Under the pieces are notes generated by a model, which searched no databases, was not told the DNA's origin, and saw only the letters and a program-made list of their open reading frames with translations. Positions 47,761 through 58,989 of a stretch of DNA of 64,000 nucleotides are shown piece by piece. Positions within the stretch are counted from its first letter, which is position 1; each line of letters begins with the position of its first letter. This stretch comes from Trichobilharzia szidati (lineage: Eukaryota > Platyhelminthes > Trematoda > Strigeidida > Schistosomatidae). Position numbers and translations under genes: made by a program. The stretch spans positions 140,898,920 through 140,962,919 of the forward strand of contig OX235279.1 in the NCBI GenBank assembly GCA_944472155.2, read 5' to 3'.

Positions 47761-47866
47761 TACACATACATACAAAATGACACACATATATTTGCGACTG
47801 TACAGCTAAGAAAATGAATTCGCCGAAAAGCGACTCTTCGCTGAACTACGTGTTTTGTTTTTATTA
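47761..47866 (+). repeat. PLE end segment, copy paired with 62655-62756
   Basis: About 100 bp containing gactgtacagctaagaaaat and cgactcttcgctgaactacg. It is the close reverse complement of 62655-62756, which sits directly upstream of the PLE at 62779. It therefore belongs to the ends of that PLE family. Confidence 0.65.
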
Positions 47867-48261
47867 ATCCCTGGATGGGGATTATCCATGAATATTATGC
47901 ACATGGCAAACTCTGGAAAAATCAATGAGGATCACTACTTCAGACTAAAGTATTTAACTAACGACAACTGAACTCTATTTTTCATCAACAAGCATGGTTT
48001 CATTTTTTCATACAGAAGTAAGGAAACAACATAGTAACTTATCAAGCAATACATAAGCACACTCTAATTTCTGCTGTTATACACATTTCAATTTAATATA
48101 TTACAATAACAGTGACGACAGGGGTATTTAGTGACTTATCGTATGCAATCAATTTGAGGAAATAATATAACGAAAATTACTACAGTACGTTTTCACCACT
48201 TATTATATAAATTGAATATTCCCATAATTTATTCAGAACAAAATATTTAGAGCGAACAATT

Positions 48262-48359
48262 GTTTTCAATAAATTCTTCTCCAGGCTCTACAATTATAAA
48301 TCCATGCTTAAATTAATGGATTTATAATTGTAGAGCCTAAAGAAGAATTTATTGAAAAC
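48262..48359. repeat. 44-bp hairpin made of two inverted PLE tips
   Basis: Left arm 48262-48305 and right arm 48316-48359 pair at 42 of 44 positions around a 10-nt loop (gcttaaatta). The mismatches are a CC against TT pair within the arms. The arm sequence (attataaatccat at its inner end, gttttcaataaattcttct at its outer end) is related to other PLE tips in the window. Confidence 0.85.
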
Positions 48360-50643
48360 TTATTATATACTTTGTAAATAACTAAATGCTTCTCGTGTAC
48401 CTAGTTTCACCGTATAGCTACGCAGAATGCATGTGACATACACTTATCAGGTTGTCTGAGGTGAATCGATTTCAGTACACAGCTATACAACTATAAATAG
48501 TTACATAAAGCGTTAATGAGTGAGGGAGCAATTCCTCCAGTATTTTATATATACAGATAAAATTTGACAGAATACTTAAGTCTTAAAATGTATACACATA
48601 GTTTTTAAATAGTATTTTATGCAAGGTTTTGTGGTTGCTCAAGGCTATATAAATTATTATCTGTGACCTTTATTTGCTTTTAGTTTAGTAATTCATTGAT
48701 GAACTATCATCCTAGTGTTTGTTCATTATCCCGTAAAAATATCCTACGCTAACTACTCTACCTTGGAAAATATCTCAGCTGATTGGTTAGAATAAATAAG
48801 TTCTAGGCCGGAAGGAAGGAAGTAGGTTAGTAGGAATGCAGTGTATTATCTAATTTTAATAAGGACGCGGTAGATTGATCAGAACTTGAATAGATAAAAG
48901 TAAGATATTGTTTGCAAATAGTTTTCTGCTGTATACAAAAATTTGATAAATCAACTCTAAGGATAATTTCGATTCTGATATGATTGCAGTCAATACCTTG
49001 GAAATTAGCAGCCACATACTTTGACAGCTAGGCTGTAGTGCATAATATGCTTGAAAAATTCCTGTATAACAGAATGAGTTCATAAGTGATCGATTATCTC
49101 AACGTAATTTAGGTCAAGAACTGAAGTCATTTATAAAATTGTTGAAAACCACGGTGTACCGAGTATCTGATTCGTCCTAGTTTGGAACTCTTAGACATTA
49201 TGCAGTCATGACCTCACTGAGGTCAGACCCAGGACCTTCGGGTTACAAAGTGAGTCATTAGGATGAATTCTAATTTCTGCCAATTCGCAGCACTTATTGC
49301 CACCTCCAGTCAGTGTCATCGGTGAGTATTTTTTCTCATACCCAACTCACTGGACCGGGCTAGTCACGACTTTTTACCAGAACTTCGGAAAACTCCTTCC
49401 CATAGTCAGTTACTAATGAAAAAGAGACTAAATTTTCAAGTGTTGGTTTACAGGGATTTGATGGATCCAACTAACCCTTGAAAACATCCTAATTTATTCA
49501 GGATGTTATTCCCAAAACAACAGAGGGTAGATCAATGAAGGGAAATGTCTTTAAGTGGAGTGATCGTCATGTAAATAAGGCATATTCATTAAAATGGAAA
49601 AACACTTGTTGTGTCTTCAGAGAGTGTCAATCTACAATGCCATCAATTAACGTTTTGGAAACTATACATCACAACGTTTTGAAATAAATGCAAACTGTTA
49701 AATAGAACAGAAGAAATATAATACCACTAATCTTCATGTAGGGTAACATGGGCTATAGAATTCTTCTAGAATTATAATCTAGTAACAGTTATTTGTTTTT
49801 TCTCAAATTCATGCATTTAGATGCTTCTCTCAATCTTAAGTGATTCTCATCATTTGGGAATTATATTTTGCAAATGAAAAATTCATAAATTCCTTTTTTT
49901 AGGAATGAAAATACGCTCAGCTGCATCTAAACTGATAAGATCAACATATGAAAAGACATTTGTATACTTCTTACACTTATACTTCCATACGATTGGCTTT
50001 CCATTAAAAAACGGAGAAAACTACGCATTAACGAGTGAAGTTAAAAATCGATTTCAAGTGAATTAACATCTTTTGAATAAAACAACATTGACATAAATAA
50101 GTCGTATTCGTGCCACTCTTTGTATGTTGGAAGTAATCATGCACACAGTAATCAACTGGTATGCATTTTGCAATGGGAAGCCCTGTTGCTGTTGTTATTT
50201 TCCTTGCTGATATTAAAGAAATTTCATCAGGAGAAACAATATTCTTTTTTGTTAACTGTAGAAAATGTACACAAAGTGGAGTGATTTCAGTGAAACTCAT
50301 GAATTTCACGGATGTGTTTGGAGGAGGATAAACACTTGAAGTATTGTTACTTGACAGAAGGGTGGATTTTCATGTCTAAATCCAAGTCGTAGATGCCATT
50401 ATATTGCACTGGATCCCCTGAATAAATTGTTTTTAGACGATATACTACTCAATATGTGTTAGTAGTAAGTTGTGGTTTTGCAACTTTCTTTTCTAGTGAT
50501 GAATGCATGATTGATAGAAATGCAATATTGACAATTGTCTTAGTTTTTGCCATCACCTTATCCTGGATAGTCAGAGATTTTTGGCGTTCATTTCCCAGGA
50601 AATTTACGCTCGTTCCATTGTGGGTAAAATTTATTTTGATGAA
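48360..50643. other. No recognisable gene; possible old repeat at 49140-49420
   Basis: AT-rich. The stretch 49140-49420 has higher GC and a sequence style like the dispersed repeats (gacctcactgaggtcagacc, then ggaccttcgggttacaaag), but I found no second copy. Confidence 0.4.
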
Positions 50644-50716
50644 GTCACACAGTGTTATACAGTAATATTTACTGATGACGTTTCAAGCACAATTTATTGT
50701 TCATAATCATATAAAG
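50644..50716 (-). repeat. PLE2 3' end, solo copy
   Basis: The minus strand has attatgaacaataaattgtg, gaaacgtcatcagtaaatat and actgtgtgact, the conserved PLE2 end unit. Confidence 0.6.
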
Positions 50717-52706
50717 TTACACAACGTTCTAACTTCATTTATATAAATAATCGAATTATACTGTACCAAAGTGCCCAAGTTCTATTCTTATATCAATTTC
50801 TGCTCGGTTTACATGTATGAGAAGTGAAACGTCATGATTTCAAATCTTCGCATTTTCGCGTTTCTGTTTGCTAAGAAATTATAGCATTTACCTGCTAATA
50901 AATAACTTAATTTATCGTAAATAATACTATTCATATCATCTGAAGTTCCCCACAACGATCACGTGGTGTATACCTGATTCCAAGTGGTACGGAAATACTT
51001 CCTAAGAAGAATTATTCTTTGAAGTAGTAGTTAACTAATAAAAAATTAGAGAATTCGCGGATATGACTTTAATTGCTTACCGGATATGTTTCTGAAAATG
51101 GGATGAGGTGACTTTATCTTAGGTTCATTAGTTCATGCGTTGGTGTTGATCTGTAGTATGATTAACCTTGGAATTCTTATAGTTGCTTTCGTTTAAGTAA
51201 GTCAGTAGTGAAAGTATTGACAAATAGAGATTCCATGGAGCAAAAAGTTGAAGGAAATCAAAAAGGTGTTCTTGTAAAACAATTAGCGCTTTCAAATTTA
51301 TGCTGTATATAAACAACAAAAAAGGAAGAAAGTGGACTTCTACGATTATCGTGATAAAACCCTGTCTATTACACCTAACTAATAATTTCATTCTTCCAAA
51401 CACAGAAAATAATCATCACAGACAGATTTATGAATACGTTACACATATTTTTGACAGTAAAAATGCATGTCTTTTGTAGCAAAAAGAAAATTAAAAATAA
51501 CACTAGAAATCTCCCCAGTGTACATGAATTAATTTTTGTGCATTGATTTATGCTACAGACACTGTTCACTTTCTTTTCGTAGGCATAATTTATTTTACAT
51601 ACAGTCACGTTATCACGATATGGTGGTATTATAACAGGAAAATACATTTATCTAGGATTTGTAATACAGAAATCTGATTTATAACTGGGTGAATGACTGT
51701 TTTAACCTTCTTCCTGTTCCATAAAACTTAGAAAAATTGTTGTTACATCCCAAGAATGAAAGGAAACGACGATGGTCTGCTTTAGAAGTGTCGTTTATTG
51801 GATTTGTTTTTCATGTTTATAATCATTCCTTAGTTAAAACTTCTTACTTACTCTCATATTCGGGTCGATTGCTTATACAATATTTAGAACTTATATTTTG
51901 TTACATGATAAGGAACAAAATGTTTCAGTGCGTCGTAGTGTTCGGTCTAATTAGCTTTTGTTTAGATTTTCAGGTGATATAACCTGGTGGTTATCGAACA
52001 GCAGGATGCTCTTCTGAGATTAATTTAGTGAACACTGCTTGTGAATTTAAAACCGTCAGATACATAGTAGGAAATATATCATTTACTACGGCTTGTTGAC
52101 TGAGATATACCAGAAAATCACTATTTTTAAACTTTAGCATGACGACTTTTCATTTGAGGTGTTTATCAGGAGGTAAAAGTGCTATGATTTGCACAAGAAA
52201 TGCTGACTTTCAGACTGTTATCCACTGAATTTTCAAGTTTTAGAAGAGACTTATTGGTCAGTCTCTATTGGTTTAAATAATCATCATACTGATGCTGCGG
52301 GTGTGTTAGAGGGAAGGTGAATAAACTGTGATGTGAGTGTATTCCTCTAACTAGTCGTATAAACGACAAAACATGCATCCTGGATTTAACTACTGGTGAA
52401 GTGGAGTTTTCACGACACCTTATTCCAATATTTGCTGATGTATATATGTGAATACCTTCATTATTTTCAGAATCCTTCTTACATATCATAAATCGAGGTG
52501 AGTGATATCGCCTTCTACTCTGAGCCTAAAAAGTCAGGTTATATTGCAGGAAAATAAATAGTTGTCATTAGAACCAACTGATCATCATAGGTATTATTAT
52601 CACATGAGCATCAAAACTTAGGCCACGGTACATTTTTACTCAATATTTGTAGGCACATTGTGAAAGAAAGATGGTGGCTATGTTTTTCATCAGTGATCAG
52701 TCAAAT
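50717..52706. other. No recognisable gene or element
   Basis: AT-rich, short frames only, no known motif. Confidence 0.4.
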
Positions 52707-52756
52707 GCAGAATAACATAGCACCATCATTTATTTCACTGGCTTCTCGTCATCTGC
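52707..52756 (-). ncRNA. Hammerhead-like motif, left arm, core damaged
   Basis: Minus strand: GCAG, ATGACGA (first core base A instead of C), gaagccagt, GAAA, ATAA/TTAT stem III, T, CTGC. The layout is preserved, but the C3 change should abolish cleavage. Confidence 0.5.
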
Positions 52757-52946
52757 TTACTACCTAAATAAACTATTATTATTAAGTTCATTTACAGAAA
52801 AGTTTTAGCATACTTTCAAATTTTACATGATGTCAGTTGACAGGAAGTTCCGACCTTAGTGAACAGTGCTCATAAAATTACGCTTATGTAGATTTTGCAC
52901 AGGCAGTTCAAGTTTAAACAAAGTGAATATTTGCATACAGTGATAA

Positions 52947-53051
52947 AGCTCAGTTCTCCTCAAGTCCGCCGGAGCTATTTCTATCAAACGCCTAAAACCC
53001 GATTTATGTGCTCAGAAAGAAGCAGTGATCAGTCTTTCCTTGCCCTCGTAA
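52947..53051 (+). pseudogene. PLE polyprotein C-terminus, fragment
   Basis: It encodes SSVLLKSAGAISIKRLKPDL then CAQKEAVISLSLPS and TAA. It matches the last 34 residues of the GIY-YIG frames at 16510 and 16895 (LLKFAEAISIKRLKPDLCVQ). The rest of the protein is missing. About 375 bp of 3' UTR lead to the hammerhead-like motif at 53427. It is a truncated insertion of the same PLE family as the 16.2-17.5 kb dimer. Confidence 0.8.
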
Positions 53052-53426
53052 CTGGATGTCTTTACTCTCTCTCTCATTTGATTGCGTAATCTTTGGCTTT
53101 AGCCCTACAGCCCCCTTTGATATAGTGTAATTTTGCTTGTGTCTTTTTTCTGTAACTTGAGTTGAACTCAGTACATTGTTGCATAATTTATCAGTCACTT
53201 ATCGCCTTACGCATATCTCGTCTTTATTACGTAACTCCCCAACCATTGTATGCATAAATTTACTTTGATTAAACTTGAACCCCCTTTTTAAAATCTATAT
53301 AAGCGTATTTTTCTGAGCACTGTTCACTAAGGTCGGAACCTCCTGTCAACTGACATCATGTAAAATTTGCAAGTATGCTAAAATTTTTCTGTATATAAAC
53401 TTAATAATAATTTATTTAGGCTGTAG

Positions 53427-53476
53427 GCAGCTAATGCTAGGCCAACGAAATAAATGATGGTACCATATTATTCCGC
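53427..53476 (+). ncRNA. Hammerhead-like motif, right arm, core damaged
   Basis: GCAG, CTAATGC (two changes from CTGATGA), a taggccaac stem II region, GAAA, an A/T stem III around ATGGTACCAT, then CCGC opposite GCAG. The layout matches 17401-17450. Confidence 0.5.
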
Positions 53477-56424
53477 AGAAATCTGTTGTTCTTGCTTTAT
53501 TGAAATTCATAAAGTAGAATAAATGTAGAAAGAGGATTGATGGATTATAAAAGCTTCAGAAGGTTTGCTTCAGTCTAAACCAGAAATAGTCGAATGACTC
53601 CTTAACTGTCCAACCAGTTCACAAGAAATTAACTCCAAGACTTGATTGTAATTATTCCTGGAAGAACTGAAATAGCAAGAAATTTCATTACATTCGTATT
53701 TGCGGGTAGATGAAAAAATTAGTATGAGAAAGGCTTTCCAATGGGTCTTATGGTACTAACATATGCAATGGAAATCAGTTTTTGAGCTACCAGCGAATAA
53801 CATGAATATATACTGGTAAAATCACTGGGGTCTTATTGGCTCAGTAAAGATAGCCACTGGACAGAAATCTATTTAGTAGATTGCTGTAGTTTGCATAAGT
53901 TTCAGAAGCACCTTGCATATCTTGTAACCAAAGCTATTGTATATGAGTCTGTCATGCATCCAACGAGACTGGAAAATAAGCAAAAGCTAATTCAAAGAAG
54001 AAAAGCTTCCGTTCAATGAATCATTGTGCATCATTGCTTCGGTGAGTTGGAGAATCTCAGTTTCTTAAGCAATAATGATACAAAATGAGTTATAGACAGT
54101 CTTAATTATGCATAATTAAAAGACAGTGGTTTATCAATAGTCCTTAGGTCTCCCATAACTTTTAGCTTTCGCAATAAAACTGACCTAGCTATACGTAACG
54201 CTAAGCTCATCACTTTATGAATAATGATGATGACGATTTTAAAGCATTTCAAAGACATGATAGTGAGTAACACGTGTTCTTCATTAATTTTTCGCCATCA
54301 CAATCTTTTCACGCTTCACAGTTAGTTTATATTCCAGTAGTAGCACTATATTTTAATGAATGTTCCACCAAAAGTGTGTTCTTTGTGATTAAATGTATCA
54401 ACTTGATATGATTATGAGCAATAGTTTGTGCTCGAAACGTCATCAGTTAATATAACTGTACAACACTGTGTGATTTATCAAAATGAAATCTTAACCATTA
54501 GGGATTTTGCGTCTAAATTCATTTATGCTATGTTCGTTAAACCACTTGTCACTAATGTCATAAATTAAGCCCTAAGGTTTCTTCCAATCTATGGTTCCTC
54601 TGTACAGTACTCTCCTACGCATTGGATTTAGTCTAGTGAGATACATCACGTCCATTTGCTGTCATAACCAGTAGGACATCCATACAACCATATCATTCAC
54701 TGTTGATTGTTTGTCAGATACCGATTACAGCTTCCTGTTATGCCGATAGCAGAGCTATTGTTTCCGTCTATGAACTGTGGCTTGTCTATCATAGCAACAA
54801 ATGTACAGTGACTTCAAATAGTTTGGGTGGTCGTTATACTTTTTGTAGTCGGCTTAAACGAAGTGTTATATCAGTATTGTCCTTATACTCCCAACGCTTC
54901 TTACGATAAAGTAAGAACAGATCAACTTAACAGTAGTAAGTCTTCCAACTCATATAAATTTCTCTGGTTTTAGAAATAATAACTCAGGGGACATGTGGAT
55001 TACTTACTATCTGTCAATTCACTTTTATACTTCTAATTATAAGGAAGTATGACTTTTTTCTCGTCATGGGTTAAAATATCCGGCATAGTTGAGACCACTT
55101 CCTGTTGGATTAAGCCGACGTAATGAACAATGTGAATTTTCGAAAAATCAATCGGTTAACGGAAAGAGAAGTTCTAGTAAAATAATAAATGTGTCCGCCT
55201 CACCAAGCATTGGCGACTTTTCTGACGTGTATTAACTCAATGATTAAGTCAAGTGTAACAGGAATGTGTATGCGTGTCATTCCCTGTTTAGTAGATGTAC
55301 ATATTTTATGAAGCAAGATAGAATTTACCAGGCAATTCTGGTGATTAGGCAAGGAGACAACTCATTATTAACACACTTTTAGTCTAACAAACTTATCGTT
55401 TGGATAAGCTAAACTTTAAGACATTTTTCATTATTTCAGCTTAATACAATTTAAATGTTGTGTCCAGTCCACTGGTGCAATGCAAACGGTAATTCTTTCC
55501 CTTACAAGTTTTGCTCTGCTGATGAGTTTTAATTTTTCTGTGCTTTGAAATTTCAGTAATGATGAGTAGTCTAACATTGGACTGTTTTTATAGTGTGCGT
55601 AAACATTGAATGAAAGGAATACTTCCAGCCTGATTTCTACTACTAAGTGGTTCTAGTTTCATGACGTTTTTAAACGTAGTGTTTTGCTCTGGGGTTTTAT
55701 GTTAGTAGTTTTATGCCGTCGTGATGACTACAGAAACTTATAATTTCTGTAAGGGGATAGGTGGATCTAAAATGAAAGCCATCGATGTAACTTTCTTTGG
55801 ATTACAGCTTCGAAACTTGATGCAACTCAGGTGTTTGTTTAGAACTCAGTCATTGTTCAGCACATCGGTAAGACGTGATTGAAACCAACAGTCAGGTGAC
55901 CAAATGATAATCTGTTGTCATCATTGGCTGACAGCTTGACAGGGCTGCCTACACATTTATACCCTGTACATTTTGCTTATCTCTAAATGATACATTGATT
56001 ACTCCGTCAAGTCGCTAACTACATGGCTGTTTTTTTTCCATGTATCCCACTGAAAACGTTAGTTTTATATCAAGCGTTCAAGTCAAGCAACTACTCATCA
56101 TCCCAGAAGCAATAATAATAACCTCAAGGGAATAAAACAAGGATATAAGTGTCTCTTAGTTCGACTGTCTATCTCTCATCAACAGTCTGTGATTTGTTAC
56201 ACAAGGTAGGTAACCATGGTGTACGTGTGTACGCTCGGCATAGTTTTCTTCACAAATTAAAATTATTCATACTGTAATGTGTGATCATCTCAACATCATA
56301 GATGTTGTTGCAATATTAATACTACTGAGTGATGTAAGCAGTTGGGAACCGTTTGCATCCATCGGCTGAATCCTCTAATCAAATCGAAACTATTCATGAA
56401 GCAGGTGGCACTTCACCTTGTATC
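53477..56424. other. No recognisable gene; a PLE2 end at 54403
   Basis: AT-rich. Open frames such as 54703-54909 show no known motif. The PLE2 end is listed separately. Confidence 0.4.
54403..54475 (+). repeat. PLE2 3' end, solo copy
   Basis: tgattatgagcaatagtttg, then gctcgaaacgtcatcagtta and cactgtgtgattt. GAGC and GCTC can pair in this copy around a short loop. Confidence 0.6.
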
Positions 56425-56650
56425 TAACTGAGCTCATCAGCTAGTTGCCAACTAGCATGAAACATAGGTCCCAGGCTTCCTGCCCATTGCCTCCAACTAT
56501 CCAATATCATCAGATCAGTGTGCACCGTGATAGTGAGCTTCCTAGAATGGTGGCCACATTGCAAACCTGATTGATAGAATTCAGTCCGCACCAAAGAAAG
56601 GACTAGACACGTCACAATAGTTACGAGTGTCCAATCAAATGTGTCAGTGT
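56425..56650 (-). repeat. Dispersed repeat family A, copy 4
   Basis: The minus strand matches copy 2 over gtttgcaatgtggccaccat, cggtgcacactgatctgatg, and the core gacctatgtttcatgctagt. Non-coding. Confidence 0.65.
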
Positions 56651-57138
56651 ATTTCTCCACATAAAGCAAAATGAAGAAAAACATTTTCAGTTAGCTTTCT
56701 ATGAATCTCATTATTTTTATGACTTTTTTGACTTTGTAAAACTGGAGATACATAAGAACCAACTTTTTATCTTCTCATTTTATTTTAAATTTGAACAAAG
56801 GCGGTCTGCTTGAATCACTAAGATACCTGAATTTCCATCCGAGGAAAAGCTTTTTATTTTCTTCAGTTCTTGTTGTCACAATCGTTCAGTTATATCCGTG
56901 GGTTAGCAATTATACTCATGCACATTTTTAATTGGTTTGCAGCCTACCGATGTTCATGTTTGAGGGACCAGGGAAACATACTATAAAGGGATATTGTATT
57001 CTTCAGATCGAAAGCATTGTGGCGCATGCTGTACTGGAGATGGCTAGTTTACGTGAAACTCCTGGATAAAGAGAAGATATTACGTAATAAACCACGCTGA
57101 AAATTGTTCATAGTGTAAGCTCATTGTGCAGAATAAGG

Positions 57139-57162
57139 CTATTATTATTATTATTATTATAA
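57139..57162. repeat. (ATT)n microsatellite
   Basis: Simple run of att units. Confidence 0.8.
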
Positions 57163-57871
57163 ACTGACAAACTTGAAGGGTTGCGTCTGACCGAATTTTG
57201 AAAGATACATGTTTCACGAAGTCCAGTTTGATTTTAAATTGCCTAATTTGGTTACTGGACTTTGAATTTTGTTAGTAAAGCTCTATCTTAAAGTACGTTT
57301 TAGATTCAAATTTGGTTTTATGGCAGAAAATTATTATTTTTATTCTACTAGATATCTGTACTTTTCCAGTTATCTGTTAAGATTGAAGATCTAGTAGTTA
57401 CCTATTTCTGCAGTTTGTAGTAAATTCTAAAGAAATATTTACCATCTATTGGTATACTGTTATGTTCAGTTTACTCTGGTGAAGAGCAGCCACAGTTCCA
57501 TTGCCTCAACGGTAAGCTTAACTTACAGTGAAACATAGTTAAGTACATGAGACAATAACAGTATTTCCCATGCTAAATATGAGTCCTATTTATGAATAAG
57601 AACAGACCACAAGATGTATATTTATAGTCAAATATGCATTGCTTGTAATTATTCTATCTGCATTCTTTTATGAAAAAATTTAACCAAAATAATATCAGTC
57701 TGAACAACGGTGATTTGAATAGGTTAGGTAGTAAATTGATAGCCAATGTATACATACTATCTTTTCTGTTAGAAAAAACTGCAGATAATAGTTGAACTAC
57801 TTATAATTTGTAAGCAGTATAAAATTGTGATGAGAATATGAGCTGTCATGGAAAATTCCCATTGTAACATA

Positions 57872-58737
57872 TAGAAAATCAAAACAAATGATTCAGCGAA
57901 GAGACTCTTCTCAACGAATTTATCATCAAGCTGTACAATCGTATATATATGGTTTTTAAGAAGTTACCTCCGGTGAGGGAGTTGAAACATAGGTGTGAAT
58001 GCATGAAATAATAATAATAATAATATGAAATGCAATTAAAACTAAAATGTTTGTGATTATAATCGTGGTTAAATGTCAAGTGGCACAGCAAATTAATGTC
58101 ATATATAGAATAATTCATAGGATGGAGAGAACTTGAAAAAGGGTGTGCAATTATAAGATTAGTAGACAAATCGAATAGAATAAAAACGTTACGCTATATT
58201 GTATGAAATTTAATAGCATAGAATTTAATGTTGCATTAAGGAATTGATTTAGAATGACAAGTGGAACAAGTGAAATAACACCGAGGATAATTAAAAGTGA
58301 GAGTAGTAATAGTAACAATTGACTTAATAAGGAAGAGTATACAAAATGAATAGACAAAAATGAAAAAATGAAAAATTGGTAGAGCTAAAATATGATTGGG
58401 GATTACCATACTTTAGCATAGAGGGATTAAGACCATGAAAGTTGGAGGGGTTGAACGAACTTTTTCTGTACACAGAGATCTGGCTTTTCTGTTTCGATAG
58501 CCAAAGATGGCTTCAGCAATACAGACCAGTCGGTACGTAGGGATTTGGGTAAATTACACAAACATTTTAGTTTAAATTGCATTTCATATTATTATTATTA
58601 TTTCATGCATTCACACCTATGTTTCAATTCCCTCACCGGAGGTAACTTCTTAAAAACCATATATATACGATTGTACAGCTTGATGATAAATTCGTTGAGA
58701 AGAGTCTCTTCGCTGAATCATTTGTTTTGATTTTCTA
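57872..58737. mobile_element. Inverted pair of PLE 3' UTR segments, about 180-bp arms
   Basis: 57872-58055 and 58557-58737 are nearly perfect reverse complements (landmarks: gaggtaacttcttaaaaacc, ttcatgcattcacacctatg, gattgtacagcttgatgata). They differ by one ata unit and a few bases and are separated by about 500 bp of unrelated sequence. The right arm is followed 205 bp on by a hammerhead motif in the same direction (58943). Confidence 0.85.
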
Positions 58738-58942
58738 AATATTAGCTGTTTCTGTTTTCTGTCTTCGCTCATCCCCCCTTTTTTTCCATAGTTTGATAGT
58801 ATATAAATTGATGGTAACTTAAACTGTAAATTGTAATACTTATATTCCGGACGCGTTCATCTTGTAGTGTCTTCCTTACTACCCTTTTAACACTGCAGTA
58901 TGAAAAGCTATTATTTATAACCATTGTAATTTCAGGCAGTTT

Positions 58943-58989
58943 GCAGCTGATGAGGACCTGTGAAATAGAATGATATCATTTTAAACTGC
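58943..58989 (+). ncRNA. Hammerhead-like motif with consensus core
   Basis: GCAG (58943-58946), CTGATGA (58947-58953, exact consensus), ggacctgt, GAAA, a long stem III built on AATGATATCATT, then AAA and CTGC (58986-58989). The base expected to be U before the cut is A, so cleavage is doubtful, but the core is otherwise the best in the window. Confidence 0.55.

Larger units (their letters stand above)
52707..53476. mobile_element. Inverted pair of PLE 3' ends flanking an endonuclease remnant
   Basis: 52707-52896 is an inverted repeat of 53291-53476 (shared stretch gcatacttgcaaattttaca or its complement, gtcagttgacagga, tcactaaggtcgg). Each arm ends outside with a hammerhead-like motif. Between them, on the plus strand, lies the PLE C-terminus (52947-53051) and its 3' UTR. 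It has the same outward-facing layout as 16227-17478. Confidence 0.8.

Noticed and set aside
57872..58737. The gtacagcttgatgata...ttgagaagagtctcttcgctg tip as a second hammerhead type
   Set aside because: CAGC/GCTG could form stem I and a TTGATGA is present, but a GAAA and cleavage base do not line up in the several copies compared.
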